Source of the DNA: CAYWIT01 sp964458415
GTDB taxonomy: Bacteria > Pseudomonadota > Alphaproteobacteria > Micavibrionales > UBA2020
NCBI GenBank assembly: GCA_964458415.1
Contig: CAYWIT010000011.1
Span: 15,360-79,359, forward strand
Length of the DNA: 64,000 bases
Direction: 5' to 3'
In this document: positions 50,197-58,453 of the stretch, in pieces
Position numbering within the stretch: position 1 is the first letter of the stretch
Layout of the letters: every line of letters begins with the position of its first letter
Position numbers and translations under genes: made by a program
Notes under the pieces: model-generated
What the model was told of the DNA's origin: nothing
Databases searched by the model: none
Seen by the model: only the letters and a program-made list of their open reading frames with translations

Positions 50197-50733
50197 TTAT
50201 TCTTTATCTTGAATTAACCCTTCAAGGATTTGAAAAGGATTGCTTTTCCTTTCTGTGCCGACCCCTGAAGCTTGCGCGGAAAGGTTAACCCCCGGCGCCC
50301 GTGGATAGATATCAATGTCTAGCGCGAGATATTGCGCCACAATTTCTCCCAGATCAATTTGCCCGTTAACCGCCAACTCCGGCAAATCTTCCGCGCTTTC
50401 AGGATCAAAAGTCGTCTCGTCAGCGGCCTTGCTCGCATCCTCTGTAAAAAAAGTTTCAAAGCTTCCCTGAATATGCGCAGGCACATCCTGCAAGGATACG
50501 ACGCAAGCCTGAATAATATCGGCCTCGAATGCCCCCTCCAAACGAACAATATCGCCGCCAGGAATACGGCGAATATTCAGACGCGCCTTCAATCCAGAAA
50601 TTTTTCGTAAATCAAACCTTTTTGCCAGTGCTTCGCACTCTTCCGGTGTTGCCTCTATTTTTTCATAGCGCACCTTATCGGGCGAAATTCCCTCAATCGC
50701 AATCAGGCGTGAAAACTCTGGATCGTACATCAT
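50197..50733 (-). CDS. yceD: DUF177 / YceD family protein
   Basis: A 178-residue acidic cytosolic protein of the DUF177 family, linked to 23S rRNA accumulation in plants and bacteria. Characteristic elements are ACVVSLQDVPAHIQG with a conserved Cys, and VNGQIDLGEIVAQYLALDIDIYPRAPG. Most bacteria place yceD next to rpmF; here it is divergent from bamE, an arrangement seen in alphaproteobacteria. The start at 50733 has GAGG upstream. Confidence 0.82.
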   Translation of the reverse strand: MMYDPEFSRLIAIEGISPDKVRYEKIEATPEECEALAKRFDLRKISGLKARLNIRRIPGGDIVRLEGAFEADIIQACVVSLQDVPAHIQGSFETFFTEDASKAADETTFDPESAEDLPELAVNGQIDLGEIVAQYLALDIDIYPRAPGVNLSAQASGVGTERKSNPFQILEGLIQDKE

Positions 50734-50864
50734 CTATTCCATCCTCTTTATGTCCGGCTTTGTACACGTTTTCACATGAAAAAACAAAGCATTTCCTTAT
50801 TCCTTGCCTTTCGGCATGATGACCATTATATAATACCGAAGTACAAAAATGTGAAGGTTTGCAC

Positions 50865-51329
50865 ATGCTTCTTAAAAATAGAACACATTCGTTTATCGCG
50901 GCAAGCGCCTTGTTTGCGCTGCTTCTCGGCAGCGGCTGCGCCCCCACGGTTGTGACGCGCGGCAATATGATTTCCGACGTGAAAATGCAAAAAATACAAC
51001 CCGTCACATCCTCCCGTGCCGATGTGGAGCAGGCTTGGGGGCCGCCAACCAGCGTAGCCCCGTTTGACCAAAACACATGGTACTACATCGGGGAAACCAC
51101 AACGCAGGAAGGCATCTTTGCACCGGAAGTTGAAAAAAGAAAAATGATCCGCGTTACGTTCGATCAAAACGACATGATCACGGACATTGCCGAAATTTCA
51201 CCCGATCAGGGCCGCAACATTGAAATCGTGGAACGCAAAACGCCTACCGCCGGCAAAGACTTTACAGTGTTGCAGCAATTCATCGGCAACCTCGGTAAAT
51301 ACAACACAGACGACGGCAAAAACCGTTAA
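50865..51329 (+). CDS. bamE: BamE/SmpA outer-membrane assembly lipoprotein
   Basis: A 154-residue lipoprotein of the SmpA/OmlA fold, part of the BAM machine that inserts beta-barrels into the outer membrane. The lipobox LLLGSGC (Cys at about residue 25) follows a short signal peptide. The domain has SSRADVEQAWGPPTSV, WYYIGETTT and VTFDQNDMITDIAEIS. ATG 50865 with GAAGG ahead is favoured over a TTG two codons earlier. It is divergent from yceD. Confidence 0.88.
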   Translation: MLLKNRTHSFIAASALFALLLGSGCAPTVVTRGNMISDVKMQKIQPVTSSRADVEQAWGPPTSVAPFDQNTWYYIGETTTQEGIFAPEVEKRKMIRVTFDQNDMITDIAEISPDQGRNIEIVERKTPTAGKDFTVLQQFIGNLGKYNTDDGKNR

Positions 51330-51350
51330 AACCCTGTAACTGGCGGGCAG

Positions 51351-53888
51351 TTAAAATCTGACCCCATACCCGAGACGAACGACTGACTCGGTCGGTTTGA
51401 AGGTATCAATACCTGTTACATAGTCGACTGTATAATCATCGTAGTCCGTATAGGTATAATCCATCCTGACAAAAGTTTCCGCACTGGCAGCCACTTCTAC
51501 ACCGCCGCCAACACGCGTGCCATGAACGTTATCTTTTCTATGGACTTCATTCCCGCCGCGAACATAGTTAATATCAAACTGGCTGATAACCTTCCCTGCC
51601 CGTCCGTACACCAGCGTTGTATCATTAAAGACATAGCCTGCCCGCACATCGCCGCCATAGGCCCATTCTTTCCGTGCGCTATAAACCCGCCCGGTCGGAT
51701 CGCGCTTGAGATTCCAGTCAGCATAGCTCAACTCGCCCATACCCTCTAAGCCGAGATATACCGGACCGAAAGAATACCCATACCCTGCAAAAGATCCGAT
51801 ATCTCCGCCATGGCCGGCACGATCAACGCTGAGATCCCCTCCTGCAACCCTGTTATTCCGCGCAGCAAAACCTCCATACCCCAGATTTCCACCAAGATAA
51901 GCACCAGAAAAGTCATGCTTGAATGCAGGATTTTTTTCGTCTTTTACGCCCAGCCGATAGACCAGCCCCAGCCGCATCATAACATCACTATTATCAAAAT
52001 GATCCGTACCGGAGGGGATAATCAGGCCATAATCCTCATAGCTCGCATAGGTATAATCCATACGTACAAAAAGGGGATTGGACAAGGGCGCTTCGACACC
52101 GCCGCCAAACTGCAGCGCAAATTCATTATCCTCATGCGTGTAAATACTACCCGTTTTATCATAGTAAGTATCAAAGCCCGTCCAGCCGCCGCCAACATGT
52201 CCGAAATAAGAAACATTGTTGGGCTGCCGATAACCCGCACGAAGATGCAGGCTGGCGCTTTGCTTGCGCGTTACATCGAATACACGGTCACCTGTCTCGA
52301 TATGGCTCCAGTCAAAGTCACGAGAATTTTCAACCTGCCCCTCCCCTCCCAGAAACCAGTTCCCGAAAAAGCGATCATAACCTGCGAACAGGCCGTAGAC
52401 GGAGCCCTGATCTCCAAGGTCTGCTACTACCGTACCTCCGGCCCCACGCGGCCCGTCAAGCGAGGTGAACATCGTTCCATGCCCCGACTGCGCGCCGAAA
52501 AAAAGACTGCCCTCTTCTCCCAGTCCCGCAGCCAGACCTTCCGGCCATTTCTTTGGATTAAGCTCCGCGGCAAGCTGTAGATAAACACGATTGTCATAGA
52601 AATCAAACCCCGCCTGATTTGAATCCCTGTGCGAGAAATCATAGCCCAGACTGCCGTAAATATGCGGTGTAAAATAATGCCGGACATTCACGCCTGTCCC
52701 GATCAGATAATCTTTTCTATCCACGTTATCATAGCCGTTTTCGGTATAATAAAAATCTGCGCCCAGCATGACTTCCTGCGAGAGATAGCGAAAACCGTCC
52801 ACGGTGCCAGATGTGCTCAAATATCCTGACGATCCTGCCAGTGTTGTTTCCTTGATCCGCCGATCGAGATTAAAAGCCAGTCCGGAATACGCGTCCGGAG
52901 ACCATGATATCTTCGCTCCGAAATCAGGATGGCGCGAGTCCGGCAAAGACGGATCATCATACATTTGCGCCAGAAATCCCCCCATAAACTCTACGGAGAG
53001 ATTACGGTACGGCGTATATATCGCCCCGACATTCAGCGATCCCCCCTTCGAATCCCGATCAAGACCCGTATCGTCCACGGCATCTCCGTAATGGCGCCAT
53101 CCCATCACATCCTGAACAAAAAGCTTTAGCGTATCCCGCACAGGTTTGACCAGACGAATGCCGAATTCGCTTTCCCGCCGGTCACGGTCATCATTGTTAA
53201 TGGTCCCTGCAGATCCGGCAACGTCATCAAAATCATAGTCCTGAAACGTTGCCCCAAGCTGCACGCCCACGGCAGAAAACTGCCGCTGATATCCGGCATA
53301 AACATCCGTCATGTCGTATTCCGTCGGAACAACCCCCAAGACATCGTCGGGGGATTCCCGTCCTTCATGCAGACGGTTGTACTGAACGCCGCCAAACAGC
53401 CGATGACGCGGCGCGATATCGATACGCCCATCCGCACCAACATAATAATCGTTGTAGTTTTCCTTGCCGTTCGTCCGATAACGGCCAAGGGCGGCCCCCG
53501 TATAAAGATTCAGCGCGTTCTTGTCCCAGGCGGAACTCAAACCCAAATGAGGCTCGTAAACGGAAATAAAATCTGCCGTCGGCGTTACACGTGTATAAAA
53601 AATATTGTCATCATATATGCCGGTAACCGACATGGAAGGATCAAACCAGAAACTGCCAATTTTATAACGCCCCTGCGCAAGATCGTCGTCAGCCTGAGTT
53701 GCTGGAAAATTCCCCCGATTTTGCGTTTGCTTATCGTCACGATTCTGGTTTTTCTGCGTCTCTCCCGAGCGGGATTGCGTCGTGGCGGCAACATTCTGGG
53801 CATAAGCCGTCAACGGCAGGGAGAACAGAAAAACAATACAGGCTACGCCGGCGAGAAGTTCACCCTTCCACTTGAGATCGAAGATCAT
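51351..53888 (-). CDS. Outer-membrane protein with three fused beta-barrel domains
   Basis: An 845-residue exported protein (signal cleaved after AYA). After a Gln/Asn/Arg-rich spacer (about 30-65) a large barrel region (about 70-440) with FWFDPSMSVTGIYDDNIFY resembles beta-barrel porin 2. Then come two Omp25/Opa-like 8-strand barrels: about 450-640, with FVRMDYTYASYEDYG, and about 655-845, with FVRMDYTYTDYDDYT, the latter ending GYGVRF with terminal Phe. The two repeats differ in detail but share DYTY blocks, so they look like a tandem duplication. Last of a four-gene minus-strand run of exported proteins. Confidence 0.7.
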   Translation of the reverse strand: MIFDLKWKGELLAGVACIVFLFSLPLTAYAQNVAATTQSRSGETQKNQNRDDKQTQNRGNFPATQADDDLAQGRYKIGSFWFDPSMSVTGIYDDNIFYTRVTPTADFISVYEPHLGLSSAWDKNALNLYTGAALGRYRTNGKENYNDYYVGADGRIDIAPRHRLFGGVQYNRLHEGRESPDDVLGVVPTEYDMTDVYAGYQRQFSAVGVQLGATFQDYDFDDVAGSAGTINNDDRDRRESEFGIRLVKPVRDTLKLFVQDVMGWRHYGDAVDDTGLDRDSKGGSLNVGAIYTPYRNLSVEFMGGFLAQMYDDPSLPDSRHPDFGAKISWSPDAYSGLAFNLDRRIKETTLAGSSGYLSTSGTVDGFRYLSQEVMLGADFYYTENGYDNVDRKDYLIGTGVNVRHYFTPHIYGSLGYDFSHRDSNQAGFDFYDNRVYLQLAAELNPKKWPEGLAAGLGEEGSLFFGAQSGHGTMFTSLDGPRGAGGTVVADLGDQGSVYGLFAGYDRFFGNWFLGGEGQVENSRDFDWSHIETGDRVFDVTRKQSASLHLRAGYRQPNNVSYFGHVGGGWTGFDTYYDKTGSIYTHEDNEFALQFGGGVEAPLSNPLFVRMDYTYASYEDYGLIIPSGTDHFDNSDVMMRLGLVYRLGVKDEKNPAFKHDFSGAYLGGNLGYGGFAARNNRVAGGDLSVDRAGHGGDIGSFAGYGYSFGPVYLGLEGMGELSYADWNLKRDPTGRVYSARKEWAYGGDVRAGYVFNDTTLVYGRAGKVISQFDINYVRGGNEVHRKDNVHGTRVGGGVEVAASAETFVRMDYTYTDYDDYTVDYVTGIDTFKPTESVVRLGYGVRF

Positions 53889-53907
53889 TATCAGGAACCT
53901 TACACTT

Positions 53908-53929
53908 AATGAGTAAAAATTTACTCATT
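53908..53929. repeat. 10-bp inverted repeat between the Arg/Gln-rich and barrel genes
   Basis: AATGAGTAAA (53908-53917) and TTTACTCATT (53920-53929) flank AA. The repeat covers the upstream gene's stop and lies 20 bases before the barrel gene start, so it could alter downstream expression. Confidence 0.5.
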
Positions 53930-54244
53930 ATAGCCAAAGCGATCCTGATTTTGCCAGCGGTTTCTCATCATATTTCCGGACCCATCCTCGACATGAACAC
54001 GGCTTCGTTCCTGCCGCTGTTCACGTGACTTTCGCGCAACATCATCGATTTCCCGCCCTTGATCCGGCTGATGGGTGCGCGCCCGCTCTTTCTGCTCGAC
54101 ACGTTCCTGCTGCTGCGCTTCATATTTTTTACGGTACTGCATATCAGCACCCCCACTGCCGCCGCCACGCGCCTGCGCGAACACAGGAGACATGACCGCG
54201 ACAATGACCGCCGCCATCCATGTAATTTGAAATATATTTTTCAT
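53921..54244 (-). CDS. Small exported Arg/Gln/Glu-rich protein
   Basis: A 107-residue exported protein with signal peptide ending near AQA, then a glycine-rich patch (RGGGSGGADMQYRKK) and a highly charged helical stretch with QQQERVEQKERARTHQ and ARKSREQRQERSRVHV. Composition resembles the longer 15664-16341 protein. No family recognised. It begins at ATG 54244 with AAGGAATGG ahead, so the upstream 13 codons are not used. Confidence 0.6.
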   Translation of the reverse strand: MKNIFQITWMAAVIVAVMSPVFAQARGGGSGGADMQYRKKYEAQQQERVEQKERARTHQPDQGREIDDVARKSREQRQERSRVHVEDGSGNMMRNRWQNQDRFGYNE

Positions 54245-54279
54245 CTTGCCATTCCTTTCTTTAAAAAAGAGGACTGGCA

Positions 54280-54678
54280 TCAATGATGACTGTGACCGTC
54301 CTCCAAGACTTCCTCACTATCATGTTCGTCCTGACCTTTCCAGTCATCCGACCAGCGTACCCCATATTTTCCATGGAAGACATCGTCCTCTACTCCATGC
54401 TCGCTGTCCGTATGATCTTTATGGCCGGATCTTCCGCCTTGGTACTTTGGGCCCTTGCCTTTGCCGCCGGAATGCCCGCCTTCATGCGTGCTTCCTTCTT
54501 CGTGTGATCCATCCGCCTCATGCGTATCATGATGCCCACCAGAAGCTCCGGATCCGGCGTGCCCGGATCCGGCATGCCCGCCCTCTGCCCCTTTGGCAAA
54601 GGACAAGGCCGCCGGACCCGTCAAAAGCATCACAAAAGCAAAGGCCGCAACGAGCCCTGTTTTTCCGATATGCAACAC
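54280..54678 (-). CDS. Exported His/Gly/Asp-rich protein, likely metal-binding
   Basis: A 132-residue protein with signal peptide (cleavage after LSFA) and a mature chain rich in His, Gly, Glu, Asp and Ser: GGHAGSGHAGSGASGGHHDTHE, continuing with GSHEEGSTHEGGHSGG and ending DGHSHH. About one in six mature residues is histidine. This suggests reversible zinc, copper or nickel binding in the periplasm or at the surface, but no metal gene is nearby. Same operon as the barrel protein and the 390-residue protein. Confidence 0.65.
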   Translation of the reverse strand: MLHIGKTGLVAAFAFVMLLTGPAALSFAKGAEGGHAGSGHAGSGASGGHHDTHEADGSHEEGSTHEGGHSGGKGKGPKYQGGRSGHKDHTDSEHGVEDDVFHGKYGVRWSDDWKGQDEHDSEEVLEDGHSHH

Positions 54679-54686
54679 GCCTCTCC

Positions 54687-55859
54687 TTATTCTACGGAAT
54701 CAGCCGGTACTGCATATTCATGGATGTAGTTGATCACCGCACGCGCATCATCCGCCGCCTGTGCAAAGCCATCAACACCCGAAGGGGAGCTATAGTCCTG
54801 CTCTTTGAAAACGGCATCATAAACATTGATTGTTTTCTCAACCCAATTATCCCCCTCCTTCACAAGAATAGTCGTCGTGACATTCTCGTACACATCGGAG
54901 CGGTCATACGCGAAGGTGCTGTAATCAACATACTTGATATCATTCACGGCCGGAAGCGTCCCGTCAATGCCGAGGAAGCTATTGACATACACCACCTGAT
55001 CAATAGACATCGGCTGCGTTTTGTCCGAAGCCGCCCCGATCAGACTTGCCGCCGTCAGATAATCCTGCGTCGTCAACTGACCATCGTTCAAGTAAGCATA
55101 GTCACCCAAAACATCATTGCTCAGGGAAAGCCCCAAAGATCCGGTTTCAAGCAGCTTGACATAGAGGGCAAGATTTTCCAGCGGCGCGTCAATCGTTTTT
55201 GTCACGCCATCGACGACATAGGTCAAGCGGCCGGCCGCATCGATGGAAAGGCTCGTTGCGGAGTTCAGATTTGTTACAGCCTCGTTCAAACGCGCATCAA
55301 GTACATGCGATGGCGAGCGACCGACGTTGAGGCGTCCGATTTCGACTTCCACCACAGCATCCTCGATTGTTGGCGCCCCTTCTGCGTCCAGAGGGATAAG
55401 ATTTCCATCTTTATCAAGCGGCTGAACAAACCCTTCCGGTGTCAAAACAGGCACGCCGTTCTCGTCACGAAGAATGACATACATATCACCGAAAAGATCG
55501 CCTTTCTTGGCGCTGGGCTCGGTGTTTCCACGACCAGGCTTTCCATCGCGGCCCGGAACACCCGCCCACTCCGGCTTATCCGAATCCTCTTCTTCGCCTT
55601 CTTCTGCTGCATGAATTACGTCTTCGGCGCTATGCCCACCTTTGCCTTTGGCACCATGATCCGCTGTTGCACCTTTGCCTTTGCCCGCACCGGCACTTTC
55701 GCCGGAATGCGCGCCCCCCTTGCCATCAGCACCACCAGCTTGTTCTGCTGCAACTGCCAAATTATAAGCATCGCCTGCAAAATTTGTACTCAGCGCATAA
55801 GCAGAAACTGCGGAAATAGCGACACCCGCAAGCATAAGTTTTTTAAGATGTGAGAACAT
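54687..55859 (-). CDS. Exported protein of unknown function (390 aa), first of the secreted-protein operon
   Basis: A 390-residue exported protein with a signal peptide (about residues 1-35). Residues about 40-85 are a Gly/His/Lys/Ala-rich low-complexity segment (GKGGAHSGESAGAGKGKG) resembling the next gene's composition. The remainder is folded and acidic: VILRDENGVPVLTPEGFVQP, then EIGRLNVGRSPSHVLDARLNE (shown in part), LTTQDYLTAASLIGAASD and IKYVDYSTFAYDRSDVYEN. No known domain recognised. Starting the operon, it lies about 280 bases from the divergent small gene at 56142. Confidence 0.6.
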   Translation of the reverse strand: MFSHLKKLMLAGVAISAVSAYALSTNFAGDAYNLAVAAEQAGGADGKGGAHSGESAGAGKGKGATADHGAKGKGGHSAEDVIHAAEEGEEEDSDKPEWAGVPGRDGKPGRGNTEPSAKKGDLFGDMYVILRDENGVPVLTPEGFVQPLDKDGNLIPLDAEGAPTIEDAVVEVEIGRLNVGRSPSHVLDARLNEAVTNLNSATSLSIDAAGRLTYVVDGVTKTIDAPLENLALYVKLLETGSLGLSLSNDVLGDYAYLNDGQLTTQDYLTAASLIGAASDKTQPMSIDQVVYVNSFLGIDGTLPAVNDIKYVDYSTFAYDRSDVYENVTTTILVKEGDNWVEKTINVYDAVFKEQDYSSPSGVDGFAQAADDARAVINYIHEYAVPADSVE

Positions 55860-56141
55860 AAGAGATTCCTTTCAGGTTATTTATCCGGATCTTTAAATCC
55901 GCTTTGACTTTCACCCGTGAAGCTATAACAGATGTTTTAAAAATCAAGCTTGCGTTATAAATATATTTATCTCCTATGAGCAAAATTTGCACAGTATCGA
56001 GAGGGCAAAATGAGCAGCCATTTACAGTAATTGGAAATTTACCCAATCCAGATTTTTATCAACCCATTGACAACAAAGGAAAAATAAATTTGGCATAATG
56101 CATGCATAGTCCTGCTTACAAACAACAATTTGAGGAAAAAA

Positions 56142-56315
56142 ATGGCTGGTTATTACAGAGTACACCTTGAGAACGAAGGCTTTAAGACCCCTGTCATCGT
56201 CTATGCCGCATCAGACGAACACGCCGTCCGTAAAGCCCTGAATGACATGTCCTATAAAATTCCGAACGCCCGCATTTTTGATATAGAAGGTCCTATCCGG
56301 GCTTTTCTGGAGTAA
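56142..56315 (+). CDS. Small conserved-looking 57-residue protein
   Basis: A 57-residue soluble protein starting at ATG 56142, with GAGG seven bases ahead. MAGYYRVHLENEGFKTP, VIVYAASDEHAVRKAL and IEGPIRAFLE look like a small beta-alpha fold. It has its own ribosome site and a strong terminator, so it is likely real. It is not recognised. The sense of the flanking genes does not suggest a partner. Confidence 0.6.
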   Translation: MAGYYRVHLENEGFKTPVIVYAASDEHAVRKALNDMSYKIPNARIFDIEGPIRAFLE

Positions 56316-56359
56316 ACGCCAGACATGATGAGTTTGTTTCTTTGCTAGACCCTCTGCCT

Positions 56360-56394
56360 GTGCCCCGGATTCTCCCCGGGGCACCATTTTTTTT
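56360..56394 (+). terminator. Rho-independent terminator after the 57-residue gene
   Basis: A 9-bp stem GTGCCCCGG (56360-56368) with CCGGGGCAC (56376-56384), a seven-base loop, and a run of eight T bases immediately after. It lies 45 bases after the stop. Confidence 0.85.
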
Positions 56395-56405
56395 AAAGAA
56401 GGACT

Positions 56406-56924
56406 TTACTTCAGCGTCTCAAGCCACTTGACGACAGCGGCACGATCTTCCGGCTTCTTCAGCCCCGCATACGTCATCTTCGTACCCGGAATATCTTTCT
56501 TCGGATTCCACAAAAATGCATTCATTGCATCAATATCCCAATTCCCGTCCTTGGCTTTCATCGCGTCAGAGTAGGCAAACCCCTCATGCGAAGCTTTGGC
56601 CTTGCCGACAACACCAAACAAATTTGGCCCAACGCGATTTGCGCCGCCCTTGTCAAAACTGTGACAAGCGCTGCATACCTTGGCAAGCTTTTCGCCGTGA
56701 GCGACATCCGCCGCTGCCAGCAGATCCGTTATCGGTTCCGGCCCCTGTGGCGCCGCTGCAATTTCCCCACCCGCCACGGAAGATGCTTCGGCAACCTCAA
56801 TCACATAAGAATTTTTCTCGAGCGTTTCCGGATGATACAGGCCGCGGCTGATCATTCCGGCAATCATCGCCGTAATCCCCGCCACAAGAACAGCTGCCAG
56901 CAACTTGTTAAATTCCATGTTCAT
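56406..56924 (-). CDS. Membrane-anchored class I cytochrome c (CycM-like)
   Basis: A 172-residue cytochrome c with an N-terminal uncleaved anchor (about residues 8-27, LLAAVLVAGITAMIAGMIS), a short Ala/Pro linker, and a c-type heme site CSACH (about 84-88). The downstream axial Met lies in GTKMTYAGLKKPED. The VGPNLFGVVGKAKASHEGF block matches class I mitochondrial-type cytochromes, and the anchor resembles CycM, which links complex III to the oxidase. Start ATG 56924 follows AAGGA. Terminator-separated from the 57-residue gene. Confidence 0.85.
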   Translation of the reverse strand: MNMEFNKLLAAVLVAGITAMIAGMISRGLYHPETLEKNSYVIEVAEASSVAGGEIAAAPQGPEPITDLLAAADVAHGEKLAKVCSACHSFDKGGANRVGPNLFGVVGKAKASHEGFAYSDAMKAKDGNWDIDAMNAFLWNPKKDIPGTKMTYAGLKKPEDRAAVVKWLETLK

Positions 56925-56977
56925 GATCGTTCCTTTTTATTTTTATTAGGCCTGCTTTAGTACCACATTATCCTTTT

Positions 56978-57493
56978 TTACCCCTTGAATCCACCCGGTT
57001 TTCTTGATGCCGCGATGGGGTCTGTCGGCTGAAAATCAACATCCCAAGGGAAGTATATCCATGTATCCTGACTTACCCATGTCACATACGTTTCGACGAG
57101 AGGCTCCCCCGCTGGTTTTGCATAAACCGTCGCAATATGTGCTTTGGGCAGCATTTGCCGCAGGACTTTGACTGTATTTCCGGTATCGACCAGATCATCG
57201 ACAACCAGCCAGCCCTCCCCATCGCCGATCAAATCCTTGTCAATATCCTTCATCACGCGTAGCTCGCGCTGGGTTTTATCATCATAGCTGGATACGCCAA
57301 TGGTCTCGATAACCTTGATTTCAAGCTCCCGCGCAATAATCCCGGCCGGAATAAGTCCGCCCCGCGTAATCGCGATGATCCCCTTCCATTCTTCGCGCTT
57401 TTCCACCAGACGCCAGGCCAGCGCCTTGCTGTCCCTGTGGAATTGATCCCATGAAACGATAAAACGTTTCGGGACTGTGGCTGCTTCTGTCAT
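56978..57493 (-). CDS. gpt: Xanthine phosphoribosyltransferase
   Basis: A 171-residue purine salvage enzyme that converts xanthine or guanine with PRPP to the nucleotide. The PRPP-binding motif WLVVDDLVDTGNTVKVL is at about residues 95-111, and IIAITRGGLIPAGIIARELE forms the phosphate loop. TWIYFPWDVD is the usual C-terminal block of Gpt. The start at ATG 57493 follows GGAG. Neighbours are cytochrome c on the same strand and the divergent EamA pair. Confidence 0.9.
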   Translation of the reverse strand: MTEAATVPKRFIVSWDQFHRDSKALAWRLVEKREEWKGIIAITRGGLIPAGIIARELEIKVIETIGVSSYDDKTQRELRVMKDIDKDLIGDGEGWLVVDDLVDTGNTVKVLRQMLPKAHIATVYAKPAGEPLVETYVTWVSQDTWIYFPWDVDFQPTDPIAASRKPGGFKG

Positions 57494-57591
57494 GAGTCGG
57501 GCTCCATTCCTAAATAAGGATGATTTATATCCTGATTTACTCTTAGATAAAAGAGCCCCTCTATGCTATTTTTTAAAATTCAGGAGAATAA

Positions 57592-58026
57592 ATGCAGATA
57601 GAACCCTGGCTTCCACCATCGATTTTAGCCCTCTTCTTGTGGGGCATCTCTGTTTTTCTGCCCAAACTGGCGGTAAGCCGGATGGGCACGATGAGCCTGA
57701 TCGTTTATCTTGCCGTTTTCTATTTTCTTTCCGCCGTCGGCATTCTGCTCTTTTACGGCAGATTGCCCGCATTTCAGACGGACGGGGCATTTCTAAGCAT
57801 CCTTATTGGCATTATCGGCACCTTGGGACAATGGTGCCTTGTCATCTCGCTTCGTAACGGTATGGTTACCTATGCCGTTCTTGTATCATCGTTCTATCCT
57901 GTCGTCACGCTCCTGCTGGCGCAGATTTTCCTGCACGAAGAACTTACTATGCGACAAGGCATCGGCGCCGTCCTCGCTCTGGCTTCTCTGGTTTTACTGG
58001 TGATGGCGCAAGATGAAAAAAAGTAA
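57592..58026 (+). CDS. Half-size EamA/DMT transporter, first of a pair
   Basis: A 144-residue membrane protein with five helices. It is a single EamA unit (FLWGISVFLPKLAVSRMG and LVSSFYPVVTLLLAQIFLHEE), where normal drug/metabolite transporters have two such units in one chain. The stop overlaps the next gene's start by 14 bases, so the two are translationally coupled and probably form an antiparallel or hetero-dimer like EmrE-type small transporters. Substrate unknown. Confidence 0.75.
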   Translation: MQIEPWLPPSILALFLWGISVFLPKLAVSRMGTMSLIVYLAVFYFLSAVGILLFYGRLPAFQTDGAFLSILIGIIGTLGQWCLVISLRNGMVTYAVLVSSFYPVVTLLLAQIFLHEELTMRQGIGAVLALASLVLLVMAQDEKK

Positions 58027-58453
58027 GAAGCAACAAGATTTTCTAAGCTGGTTTCTTCCTGCATTCGGGGCATTGCTCTGCTGGGGCATCTGGGGATTCC
58101 TGCCCAAGCTGGCGCTGCAAACGCTTTCACCGCCCGATATCGTGTTTTATGAATCCCTTGGCAATCTGGCCGTTGCCGCCCCTTTATATTTTATATTTTT
58201 AAAGCGACGTATCGAAAAAGACCGCCGCAGCATCGTTTTCGCCGGACTTACCAGCCTGCTGACCGTCATTGCCATTCTGGCTTATATTCAGGCGCTCAGC
58301 ATGGGCCCTGTTTCCATTATCGCGCCGCTGGCCGCGCTTTATCCGGTCATCAGCATCGTTCTGGCCTGGGTATTCCTCAAGGAAAGGATCAACCGGTTGC
58401 AAATGGTAGCCATCGTTTTATCCATGGCATCAATCATATTATTGGCCAGTTAA
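58013..58453 (+). CDS. Half-size EamA/DMT transporter, second of a pair
   Basis: A 146-residue EamA single-unit protein (GALLCWGIWGFLPKLALQTL and PLAALYPVISIVLAWVFLKERINR). It overlaps the upstream partner by 14 bases and the polA stop by four bases at its 3' end. Positively charged N-terminus (MKKSKKQQ) versus the acidic/neutral start of the first unit may give opposite topologies, as inferred for paired small transporters. Confidence 0.75.
   Translation: MKKSKKQQDFLSWFLPAFGALLCWGIWGFLPKLALQTLSPPDIVFYESLGNLAVAAPLYFIFLKRRIEKDRRSIVFAGLTSLLTVIAILAYIQALSMGPVSIIAPLAALYPVISIVLAWVFLKERINRLQMVAIVLSMASIILLAS

Noticed and set aside
54246..55853. A 535-codon plus-strand frame opposite the 390- and 132-residue secreted proteins
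   Set aside because: The minus-strand genes have signal peptides and ribosome sites; the plus-strand product is Arg/Ile/Cys-rich with no recognisable feature.
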